A stretch of 64,000 bases of DNA, from positions 44,028,086-44,092,085 of the forward strand of contig OX328125.1 of assembly GCA_946811695.1 (NCBI GenBank), in the 5' to 3' direction. Numbering within the stretch: position 1 is the first letter of the stretch; each line of letters begins with the position of its first letter. This DNA is from Gonocerus acuteangulatus (taxonomy: Eukaryota; Arthropoda; Insecta; Hemiptera; Coreidae). The notes beneath the pieces are model-generated. The model was not told the DNA's origin. It ran no database searches and was given only the letters and a program-made list of their open reading frames with translations. This document shows, piece after piece, positions 22,225-31,625 of the stretch. Position numbers and translations under genes: made by a program.

Positions 22225-23007
22225 CAGCCCCCGAAATCGTTCTGCATAAAATATTTTTTTCATTTATTTATGAGCTCCCGCAACTGAGGTGATTCGCTTA
22301 GAACACTTAAACACATAAATTTCCAGTCGTAATTAAAGAAGTACATTGTAAACTTAATGGGAAACTCTTAAGAATAACAGGCAAGTTGCCTGAAATAATT
22401 TAAATCAATATTGTAATACTTTTAGGTCTCTTAATAAACAATTAATAAATGTTTTTGTGTTCAGAAAGTTGAAAAATACAAAGAGAAAATAACTTGGATA
22501 TATTTTATTGGAGAAAAGGATTGTTTAGTAAGTGCTTGCGGAGGAATGAGGGCAGATCGGGAGATCTTATTTTGGCGACAGATTGGAGATAGGAGAAGAG
22601 CTTGTTCGGGAAACTTTGTTCATGTGATTGTTCTTGTAGGGAATGGCTTCAGAGAAGCAGAGGGCTGAGAATTACCTTATATTTTTAGCCTCTATCAGAT
22701 TAAATTACAATTTGATACTGAATGTAGCAATTACATAACAAAATTTAAGTTTGAACGCTTGTGGTAGAAAAAAAAATGTCTATCCAATTTTGGTCAATGT
22801 TATTCGTATTTTGTTTTTGTCCGAATGTATAACCTAACTATTGAAGATCCATTATCACTCATCAGCCAGGCAATAGTTCACCCACCGTTCTGAATCAGAA
22901 CCGTCGCCGGCCAGTATCAGGTAAAATATATATATTCTCATCCATCTGTCTTTCATATTCACTGTATTCAGTCATTTGTTTTCTATCAAGTGCCTTTCGT
23001 ATGCGGT
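22222..23007. other. Intron sequence; nothing recognised
   Basis: AT-rich with no assignable features. Confidence 0.35.
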
Positions 23008-23962
23008 ACTTATTCTATTCCGAGAGCCAGTAACCGCACGGTTCATGAAGTGTTTTATGCACATGGAAATTTTGCTATAATGTACCTCTTGGGTAGATAA
23101 GAAGGTAAGTATGTGTTTCCTGGACATACCTTGGTGCACCAGGTACTGCGCACAGGGGAAAGGTGTAAACAAATATTTCCCAAAAATAGAGTTTTAATCA
23201 GAAGCCAACTATCTTTCATGTAAAATTAAGACAATTTTACAATGAACAATAAATATGGCAGACACTTTTAAGGGGTTTAACACGTAAAAAAAAAACAAAA
23301 AAAAACAAACAAAAACTTCATTGTTTTTATTCTCATATTAAATGAGAGTTTTATACGCGCTACCATTTAAACCGGAACAGCTGTACAATATCATATGAGC
23401 AAGAACCAATGAGAGCGCAGAGATTAACCACAACTGCGCGGTGCTGTCATTCACTCTTACGGTTACGCGCAGTGTATTGCAGTCTTTCATAGGCAACATG
23501 TTTCCTGATAATTAAACCCCACAAAAGTGGCTGCCGTTTTGTAATTATTTTCAAATATGTTTATTGAAGACGCTGTTTAAATCGCAGCGTGAATATTAAA
23601 TAATATAATAATCGCAGCACTTCATTTAATATTAAAAATAAAAACTAGGTACTTTGTTTTTTTTTTTTAAATTTACATTTTAACCCCCTTAAAAGTGCCT
23701 GCCTTGTTTATTATTAATTTTAAAATTGCCTTAATTTGCAATTTTTTTCATTAATAATAGTTGGCTTCTGATTAAAACTCTATTTTTGGGAAATATTTGT
23801 TTTGCACCTTTCCCCTGTGCGCAGTACCTGGTGTACCAAGGTATGTCCGGGAAACACATATTTACCTTCTTATCTACCTAAGAGGTACATTATAGCAAAA
23901 TTTCAGGGTGCATAAAACACTTCATGAAAAGTGCGTTACCAGCTCTCCGACTATTCTGTTTT
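23008..23962. mobile_element. Fold-back DNA element with arms of about 270 bp
   Basis: Left arm 23008-23290 and right arm about 23680-23962 are inverted copies; examples are GCGCAGTACCTGGTG-type and AAAACTCTATTTTTGGGAAATA words. Each arm ends inward in an AACCCCTTAAAAGTG-like word. A third copy of that inner motif lies at 23514-23560 (AACCCCACAAAAGTGGCTGC), so the core is itself repetitive. There is no coding sequence. The superfamily is unknown and no target duplication is evident. Confidence 0.7.
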
Positions 23963-24897
23963 GAACTATATTCTTAGAATGGCGTTTTCGTAAAACAATA
24001 GCATTAATTTTGGATGAAGGACGGAAAAAACAGAGGAAGAAATTAATGGTTCGTTAGGCATGGATGGAAGGAGAGTTTATGCTTTTATTTAAAGAATTGA
24101 TTGACGACAAAGCAAAGTTTAAATATTTTAATTCTTCTCCAATTTACTTCAATATTTTAAAACCAGTATACATATACTAACCATGAACTAAATGTGGCCA
24201 AATAAAACAATTATTAATAACAATTTAAGCAGAATGTTCACAGATTAATACTTATTACATAATGAAAATGACCATACAAAGAAATGGCCTTCATGGCCTT
24301 AAGGGTTGACACACCATTATTAAAAAAAAAAAAAACTCATATTGCCTTGCAGTTTTGCAGACATATGTCTGCTAGTCGGACTGCTATTTATGTATGATTT
24401 CTCCTCTACGACAAAAAAAACCAACGGACCCAACATTTTCTGCTTCGGAATGCATAAACCTTGAACGGAATTATTATATAGAAAGGTAAGTGTGTAGAGA
24501 AAAAAAAATTCAATGTTCTCTTAAGAGTAATTAAATAACCCCGGTCAGGAAGGACTGGAACGAAAGTTGGAATTAGTCTTCCTGGAAGTATGCGGGGAAT
24601 GCTAAAAGTTAAACAACAAGTAAAAACAAACTTCCACTTAAACAAGAGGAGGGGGGGGGTAGTCAAATTGGAAATGGAACGGCGCAAAGAAGGTCCAAGC
24701 TAAATAACCAATCAGCAACTCGGAAATAATTTGGCGCCGAAAGCAGTTTTTTATTCAAGTCGCGGGAACTGCTCCATCTTAATGCAGTTCTTAGCACTTC
24801 AGTGAAAAGCTAAGAATTGCCTTAGATTGTTGACTGCTTCTTTATGTATGTATATGTACATATATATGTATATATACATAAAATATGATTAGCATAC
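23963..24897. other. Intron sequence up to the Beat donor; nothing recognised
   Basis: There is an A-tract at 24322-24334 and a TA-rich stretch at 24847-24880 immediately inside the intron from the donor of the next exon. Confidence 0.4.
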
Positions 24898-25033
24898 CTG
24901 TTACAATGACTGGTGCTTGCTTGATTATGGTGTGGAAAAGAGGAGCATCTGCAGAGACTTCACAGCCATAGAAGCCGGTAAGGTTCTTCTGCACGTTGTT
25001 TAGCGTCACAACAGTGCTGTTCGACTGAGATAT
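24898..25033 (-). CDS. beat: Beat-family protein, second visible exon (second half of Ig domain 1)
   Basis: The exon has 136 nt. It enters in phase 0 after the acceptor ATTTTACAG and leaves in phase 1 at donor GTATGC (24892-24897). It reads ISQSNSTVVTLNNV, QKNLTGFYGCEVSADAPLFH and TIIKQAPVIVT. The GxYxCEVSADAPxF motif, with the second Ig1 cysteine, is one of the most characteristic Beat signatures. Two N-glycosylation sequons are visible (NST, NLT). It follows VFPLPGVDAVVD of the upstream exon and continues into the acidic linker of the third visible exon. Confidence 0.94.
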
Positions 25034-25273
25034 CTGTAAAATAAATACATAAACCTAAGTTTAGAATTAGTCAATATGTTTTGAGACCACTAAAAGATTC
25101 TATTCATCAGTCAATAAAAATATCCTAAACAGTCAATGATAAGAAGCGAGATTGATTTTATGAAAACAATACTTACTCCAATAAATAGTGACTAGAATCT
25201 CAACAATTTTCTTGTTTTGGCAGAAGGTCAATGAATAAAATCCCGTATTAAAATATGGACTTTTCAATTTATA

Positions 25274-25313
25274 GCTGTACATTTTTCGCATCCTCGGGTG
25301 ACTCATCAGGAGC
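25274..25313 (-). ncRNA. Hammerhead-like motif with intact core words
   Basis: On the minus strand: GCUC, CUGAUGA, an imperfect stem II (GUCACCCGAGGAUGC), GAAA, then AAUG, UA, CAGC. CUGAUGA, GAAA and UA are all canonical. Stem II has a bulge and a mismatch, and stem III lost its first base (AAUG for CAUG). Confidence 0.6.
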
Positions 25314-25587
25314 TAAAACTAAATAAAGCCTAATAGAACGTAGGCACATTTTCCGCTAAAATGGCCACGTCGAAATTAAAAATCATCTTGATGATTGTCG
25401 CTATTTAAAATCAAGACAGGGTCCAAACATAAAATTCGAATCTTATGTTGTGTAATATCTTATCGATATTTTTAAAACAGTTGACTGAAAACACAGGGGA
25501 TTATTGCTTCGTAGATGATTTTCTGTTGTGACATGGCAATACCATCCGATGGATCGCCTACATGCAACAAGACAGTATTTAGTTTTA

Positions 25588-25628
25588 GGCTACCGAAGAG
25601 GCATTCGAGGATGCAAAACATGTAGAGC
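25588..25628 (+). ncRNA. Degenerate hammerhead-like motif
   Basis: It reads GGCTA, CCGAAGA, an excellent stem II (GCATTC-GA-GGATGC), AAAA in place of GAAA, CATG, TA, GAGC. Two core substitutions make it probably inactive. Confidence 0.5.
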
Positions 25629-25700
25629 GGTTTTAATAAATGGGCGATTATGATAATTTGGAATTTTATTCATTCACCTTCTAGAAAATAACAATTACAA

Positions 25701-26300
25701 ATTTTATATAGATTTTATGTCCTAAACAATTTTTAGACTAAAGCTTCAGACCATTGAGACATTTCAATGTAAACATAAAACAAATGGAAAAAAACCGACA
25801 GAGTATTTATAAATATGAAATTCCAATTTTGAAACGCTTCGCTTGATGTGAATTCGAGCTGGAAATCAATCAGTGCAATATTAATGACATTCCAATATAC
25901 AGCGATGATGTGGCTGCGAGTGCTCATGACATTTGTATAGAGTAAATATGCCTACAGATGATCAGCGATTATTTTTTGATCAGTTTACTCAATAACGATG
26001 CATTTTCGGGGATATTCTTTATTTTCCATTTAACCAGCTCCCATTTTTAATAATGAATTCAGATTAACGTTCAGATTAATTCCCTTCTTTCAGGCCTTAT
26101 TGGTCTGGGTTAAATGATACTGGAATTTTAAAATTAAAAATTCTTAGAAAATTCTTTAGAAATAAATTATTTCTTCCCGACTGAGATAGTACTATGTTGA
26201 TTTAAGTGTTCCGCAGTAAGGATCAAAGATTTTACTATGGTTTTGCATGAGAACCTTCGATTTGCCAAAATTCCATTACCATTTTTGAGACATTTGCTAC
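25701..26300. other. Intron sequence; nothing recognised
   Basis: AT-rich with no assignable ORF or repeat. Confidence 0.35.
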
Positions 26301-26304
26301 ATTA

Positions 26305-26395
26305 AGTCATCCTTCCACAAGTGGGAATCGAATCCACACCTCCTACGTAGCTATTCGGCACGCTAGCTCTCTTACCAAAAATGGTCTCCATTGGA
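26305..26395 (-). mobile_element. tRNA-derived SINE head or tRNA relic
   Basis: The minus strand reads GGAGACCATTTTTGGTAAGA, then GAGCTAGCGTGCCGAATAGC, and a B box GGATTCGATTCCCAC. The A/B-box spacing is tRNA-like but the acceptor ends do not pair. It could be a SINE fragment or a decayed tRNA. Confidence 0.5.
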
Positions 26396-26827
26396 GATTC
26401 AATTAGCTTTCTAATGGTGACATTTTACTTTCCAAGATTTCTCTACCAGGCTAAACACACGCCGTCAAGTTATTAAAACAGCATATCCGGCCTGCGGATT
26501 TTAGGTTAAATTAAAAGTTGCTTGCGTTTTTGCTTTACTAGGCTTCCAAATAAACGTGTTATTAGTAACTGGACGTGTGTAATCTAATGATACCATTTAC
26601 AAGGTATTGGAATACTCCAAATAAGAACCTGTATTCCTCAGGTTGGGATATCTTAGTAAATATAAAACATCTATTCGATAGCTTATTAAATTTTCTTAAA
26701 ATGCGGGTCTTACGTATGTGATTTTTGTTAGAGCGATCGAATTCGGAGAAACAGGTGTTCAAATTGAGTAATTTCCTCTTAGGATACTGTCAGTTATGGC
26801 GCTTGATATGATCTTGAAGCACTTTAG

Positions 26828-26830
<3 letters not shown>

Positions 26831-26880
<50 letters not shown>

Positions 26881-27240
26881 TTTTTACATGTGTTCATTTA
26901 TTTTGTTTAACTTCGGGTTGAATTGCATCGAGTCACTTTGTAGCTACATGTTGTTCATAGATATGTTTTATCCTACGCCAGTTAAGTACACTGTATTAAT
27001 AGTTACATATAAAAATAATAATTTAAAATACATGTATGTAATAAATAGAAAAAAAAGCAAAACAGCACAACAATTAAATAATATAAATATTATATAAAAC
27101 GTAAAATTATTTAGTAGTTAAATAAAAGAATTATCAGATTTTTATATTTTGTCGTACAGGTTTATGTTTTTTTAAATGTGTGGCTGTTTTTATATGGTGG
27201 CTGCTGTTAGTAAGTAGGTCAGTATTGTAAATTTTTAACG
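26831..27240 (-). mobile_element. Possible retrocopy ending in a 47-nt poly(A)
   Basis: On the minus strand the sequence up to about 26880 ends ACAAAATAAATGAACACATG, then TAAAAATGT, then an A-tract (26831-26877). AATAAA sits about 20 nt before the tract, as in a polyadenylated transcript. No protein similarity was seen, so it may be an mRNA 3' UTR retrocopy or a LINE/SINE tail. The left (5') boundary is uncertain. Confidence 0.35.
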
Positions 27241-27837
27241 AAAGATTATGACAGGACGTTAACTGTTTATATTTTATGATGAGAGACAGAACTGCCTCTT
27301 CTCTTGCTATTCAAACACGAAAGTCAAGAGTAAGAGAAGTAGACCCACCATGATGGTAGGTAATGCGGGCTGTGCATCTCAAGCCCCTGAGATATTAATG
27401 AATTTCAAGCATTAAAAGTTATCTCAAAGACCAAATAAAAAAAAATGCTTAATCTTAACGTATTTACAAATAATGCATTCAATTGGTATGACAGCTTAGA
27501 ATTGAAACTCAATATAAATTATTTGAATGTACAGTTATAAAAGTTTACTTTAATAATTTTCAAACAAGATGAGAAGAATACAATTTTATTTTTGAATAAG
27601 GTCTCGAATAGTGACCTTCTACATGCAAATATTTCAGGACCGGTTTCTACCTAAAGAGAGAAATGTAATATCATAATAAAAAAAAAAAAAAAAAAAGAAA
27701 AAATGGAATATACAACTGTAGGTGAAGAATAGAAATGAAAAAGAAGAACAAAAAAAAATTATTTCGTTTAGAGCCTTCTGCTCAAATTCAGGAACATAAA
27801 TATGCTTTAGGCACACCCGACAAACCTATGTAATGTA
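27241..27837. other. Intron sequence; nothing recognised
   Basis: An A-rich tract lies at 27678-27705. The target-site copy CTGTATAA of the hAT element is at 27838-27845. Confidence 0.35.
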
Positions 27838-28052
27838 CTGTATAACAGAGTTGGTCATTATTCAATACATTTTTTATTCAATGATCATTCAAATAAATTT
27901 TTATTGAACAATAATTTATTCATTGATTACGTTATTCATACACTGAATATTTTTTTATTCTATGAATAACAGGGTTAGATCATTATTCAATAAATTTTTA
28001 TTGAATAAGAATTCATTAATTTATTCAGTTATTCATTGACTGATTTTTTTTT

Positions 28053-28071
28053 TATCCATCTATCTATCTAT

Positions 28072-28119
<48 letters not shown>

Positions 28120-28470
28120 CACGTGTCTGCCGATGTCTGTTTGACCGATTTTGACCAAACTCGGCACACAGGTAGATCTTGATCCGCGAAGTGTCGTGGG
28201 CTAATTCAAAAACGTCTACGAGCTGTCTGTCTGTCTGTATGTTCCTTATACAAATCCACACCTTTCGTCGGATTTTGACCAAACTCGGCGCACAGGTAGA
28301 TCTTGATAGGGCGATTGTCATAGTCTAGGTCAAAAACGTCTACCAAATGCCTGTCTGTATGTTTGTTCCTTATACAATTCCACATCGTTTGACCGTTTTT
28401 GACTAAACTTGGGACACAGGTAGGTATTGATCTGGGGAATATCTTAGGCTATGTCAAAATAGTGTACGTA
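28053..28470 (+). mobile_element. Helitron-like non-autonomous fragment, three monomers of about 120 bp
   Basis: A pyrimidine/TA start (TCCATATATATATA) leads to AAAAATCACGTGTCTG and then three repeats. Each has TTTGACCGATTTTGACCAAA, CACACAGGTAGATCTTGAT, AGGTCAAAAACGTCTACC and a CTGTCTGTATGTTCCTTATA spacer. The 3' end is not found. Orientation was assigned by comparison with 59755-60372. Confidence 0.6.
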
Positions 28471-28833
28471 AAACGGAGGTGTAAGTATGTGTGTACTACT
28501 GCAGACGTCTGGTCTGCAAACGGAGACGTTTTTTTGGCGTGACTGCCCACTTGACAACAATTTTAAAAGACAGTCAGCTGCCCTTGCTTGCCGCCCATTT
28601 CGAAATTCCCATTCATATGATCGAATATCATTTATGTTGAGTGATATCCATGCGGAATTCAAACTTGACGAAATTATTGGATTTTTCAAATAAAAAGTTT
28701 TAGAAGAGGTAAATGCACTAACGTAGGTGACACATACAGCTCGCCTATCTATAGGTAATGATTTCGGAAATGTCGATACAGCGACGACTCTCTTACGAAA
28801 GCAAGCTCTTACGATTGCAAGGGTTGCAATTTT

Positions 28834-29037
28834 TTGAAAATCAGGAAGAAGAGTATGTTAAATAATTTTAAATACATAAAAAATGTGTTTATCAAATTTA
28901 ACACGCCCTTGGCGACATCTGCGCCAGTTGAAAGACTGTTTTCATTCGCTAGCAAGACAAATACTCCCAAAGCACATAAGCTCAGTGATGAACATTTTGA
29001 AAAGAGAGCAATCTTGAAAGCTTATTTGAATAATTAG
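28834..29037 (+). pseudogene. hAT transposase C-terminal (hATC dimerisation) fragment
   Basis: The ORF contains FIKFNTPLATSAPVERLFSF, a match to the highly conserved hATC motif (NTPLPSSAPVERLFS), followed by PKAHKLSDEHFEKRAILKAY ending at a stop, as in intact hAT transposases. The catalytic RNase-H-fold part and BED finger are absent. An upstream ORF (28487-28693) could be decayed remnant but is not recognisable. Confidence 0.88.
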
Positions 29038-29639
29038 CTCTCGAGTGATAGTAGAATCATAATGAGGCATTATAATTTTTTTAAATAATAGCTATTGTAA
29101 GCCTATCATTAACATTTAATTTTCATGGCAGCAATCATTGGAATATTTTTTTTTTACTGTTACAAGTAAATGTTCACTTTTTATAACTTGAATCATGTGT
29201 TTGTTTATTGAACATTATACTTATCAATTTATTATTATGAGTTTAAAAAGTAATTTGTGATATTTGGGTCAATGAAAAAAAGTTGGTAAATTATTCTTTT
29301 TTGACCAATATTCTACCCAAAACATATTTTTAAAGATTTCCTTTATGTAAAAGAAATAATGAATGTGAAAGTTTGTCCTGTAAGAAAAATAAGAGTTACT
29401 TAATTCAATATAACCTCCAACATCCTGAATTTATTTCATTATTATCCATTATAAATTTCCGTCATTATTTCAAAATTATTATCATCCAGGCATCTTTAAC
29501 TTTTACAATATTTGCTTTTAAAAATAATATTTTATTTTAAAATTAATTATTATTTGTTTATATTAAAAGTACACATTATTTTAAATGAACAGAAATAATG
29601 TATGAAAAAGAAAAAAACAATTAATTATTCATTTATTAA

Positions 29640-30541
29640 GCTGTTACCCGGCGTGCCATGCTACCTGCTTCTAGAACAGTAACAATAAATTACAAACCAA
29701 GTAAGTAATATTAAAATCTAATAACACAAATCTGTGACAGTTCGGGTTCACAGTTTCGAACCTGTGACCTCCGAATTTGTGAGCCCTAGACAATTTTTAC
29801 CTAGCCCGTAACACCCCCGGATCACGACCTACACGTGCGCCAACTTTGGTCAAAATCGGTCAAACGGGGTGGATATGAATTAGGAACAACCAGGCAGGCA
29901 AACAGACGATACACGTTTTTGACCTAGCCTACGACACTTCCCGTATCAAAATCTACCTGTGTGCCAAGTTTGGTCAAAATCAGTCAAAAGGTGTGGATTT
30001 GTATAAGGAACAAACATACGGACTTGCAACTGGTAGACGTTTTTGACCTAGCCTATGACAATCCCCTTATCAAGAAATACCTGTGTTCCAAGTTTGATCA
30101 AAATCGGTCAAACGGTGTGGATTTGTATAAATAACAAACATACTTACAGACAGCTGGTAGATTTTTTTGACTTAGCCAATGATACTCCCAGTATCGAGAC
30201 CTGCCAGTGTGCCAAGATTGATCAAAGTTGGTCAAACGGTGTGGATTTGTAGACGGAACAAACAGACAGTTAAACACGTTGGACGTTTTTGGATTAGCCT
30301 ACGACACTCCCTGAATCAACACCTACCTGTGTTCCAAATTTGGTAAAAATCAGTCAAACGGTGTGGATTTGTATAAGGAACAAACATACAGACAGACAGC
30401 TGGTAGACGATTTTGACTTAGTCTACGAGACTTCCCGTATGAAGACCTACCAGTATTCCAAGTTTGGTTAAAATCGGTCAAACGGTGTGAATTTGTATAA
30501 GGAACAAACAGACAGACACGTGATTCATATATATATATATT
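29640..30541 (-). mobile_element. Helitron-like non-autonomous element, six tandem monomers
   Basis: The minus strand runs from TATATATATATGAATCACGT then GTCTGTCTG (about 30535-30510), through six monomers of about 120-127 bp. Each monomer carries AATCCACACCGTTTGACCGA and a GGTAGxTxTTGAT word. It ends in GCACGCCGGGTAACAGCT near 29643. The 3' end matches that of 59755-60372 (GCACGCCGGGTTACAGCTAG), with the CTAG terminus mutated to CTTA. Confidence 0.65.
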
Positions 30542-30906
30542 CAGTAAACAATATCACTCAAATATATAGTTTTCATTAAAAGAAAGAAAATTTTTAATGT
30601 ATTTTAACAAAAAATTTCAATCAAATAAATCATTTTTATTCTATAAAAATTTTCATTCAAATAAATCATTTTTATTCAATAAAAATTTTCATTCAAATAA
30701 ATCATTTTTTTCAATAAAAATTTTCATTCAATAAATTATTTTTATTCGATAAAAATTTCCATTCAATAAATTATTTTTATTCAATAAAAATTTCCATTCA
30801 ATAAAATCATTTTCAATCAATAAAAATTTTTATTCAATAAATCATTGTTATTCAATAATGAATAAAAATAAAAATTTACGTTATTCATTGAATTTACTGA
30901 ATAATG

Positions 30907-31057
30907 TTTTTTTTTTTTTTTTTTTTTTCCAGGGTGTAGCGAGGAATTTCACCAGCGAGCCGTGGGATGATAAAATTCCTGCCGGAGGTTGGGAATCGAA
31001 CCCACCATCTCCCGCTTATGAATCCAAGGCGCTAGCCATTAGACCACGGGAGACCCC
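30907..31057 (-). mobile_element. tRNA-derived SINE, family B, copy 2, with 14-bp target duplication
   Basis: The minus strand starts GGGTCTCCCGTGGTCTAATG. It has a B box GGTTCGATTCCCAACC and the body CGGCAGGAATTTTATCATCC, CACGGCTCGCTGG, and ends in an A-tract (T-run 30907-30928). TTTACTGAATAATG flanks it at 30893-30906 and 31058-31071. It is nested in the right subterminal array of the hAT element. Confidence 0.9.
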
Positions 31058-31328
31058 TTTACTGAATAATGAATGAAAAATTATTCATTATTTAGAATGA
31101 AATATCAAATATATTTATTATTCATTATTCATTATTCTGAATGATTTTTGCCCAACACTGCTGTATAACATACAGTCGTCTTTTTAGAACATGGCCACTG
31201 CGTATACACAAACGCCACTGCGCATGCGCGAACGCCAGTGGTCATTTTTTGCGACACTTTTTTGTAACGTTTTTTTCCAGTTTAGTCACCGCTAAAGCAT
31301 ATTTATTTTTGATTTAAAAAAATAATCT

Positions 31329-31440
31329 GTCCCATAAAAGGCCACTAAGGGCCCAGACGGGCAGATACTCTAGAGGTATCTGATTCTCGACCATAAGCCG
31401 CACTAGGGAGTACTATGCTCCGACCGCCTGACTTTTCCCT
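31329..31440 (+). repeat. Dispersed repeat fragment shared with 4070-4205
   Basis: GGGAGTACTATGCTCCGACC then GCCTGACTTTTCCC matches the minus strand of the 4.1-kb fragment. It is immediately followed by a tRNA-like segment, so it could be part of a SINE or LINE tail. Confidence 0.4.
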
Positions 31441-31449
31441 TTGCAGGTA

Positions 31450-31625
31450 TTAATTAATTAATTAAAGGATGGGTGAGCATAGGGAAGATCTGGGAATCCA
31501 AATCTAAACCATGAATGCTGATACTAGAAGAAATAAATCTTAGTGCACGCTCGGATTTTAAACCTGGGTCCTCCAGTTTATTAGTCGAGTGCTCTACCAC
31601 TGTGCTTACCTCGCCCCCAGAAAAG
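31450..31625 (-). mobile_element. tRNA-derived SINE fragment, family E
   Basis: The minus strand reads GGGGGCGAGGTAAGCACAGT, GGTAGAGCACTCGACTAATA, then GGTTTAAAATCC at the B-box position. The A box (AGTGGTAGAGCA) is well preserved and the B box is mutated. Confidence 0.55.

Larger units (their letters stand above)
25175..25700. mobile_element. Palindromic element with two outward hammerhead-like motifs, copy 3
   Basis: The left arm contains GGCAGAAGGTCAATGAATAAA (about 25220) and a minus-strand hammerhead motif (25274-25313). The right arm mirrors this with a plus-strand motif (25588-25628) and TTTTATTCATTCACCTTCTA near 25668. Between them is AGTTTTAGGCTA facing TAGCTCC/AGCTAAAACT, plus about 270 bp of AT-rich non-coding sequence. 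It lies only about 140 bp upstream of a Beat exon, inside the large intron. Confidence 0.65.
27846..31160 (+). mobile_element. hAT transposon relic, 3.3 kb, with perfect 8-bp target duplication
   Basis: CTGTATAA occurs at 27838-27845 and again at 31161-31168. The left end is CAGAGTTGGTCATTATTCA. The right end read inward is CAGTGTTGGGCAAAAATC. Both are hAT-type termini, and 8 bp is the hAT duplication length. Subterminal regions (27846-28050 and 30550-30890, 31072-31140) are dense ATTCAATAAATTATTTTT-type repeats. A hAT C-terminal dimerisation domain remains at 28834-29037. Two Helitron-like arrays and one SINE are nested inside. Confidence 0.85.
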
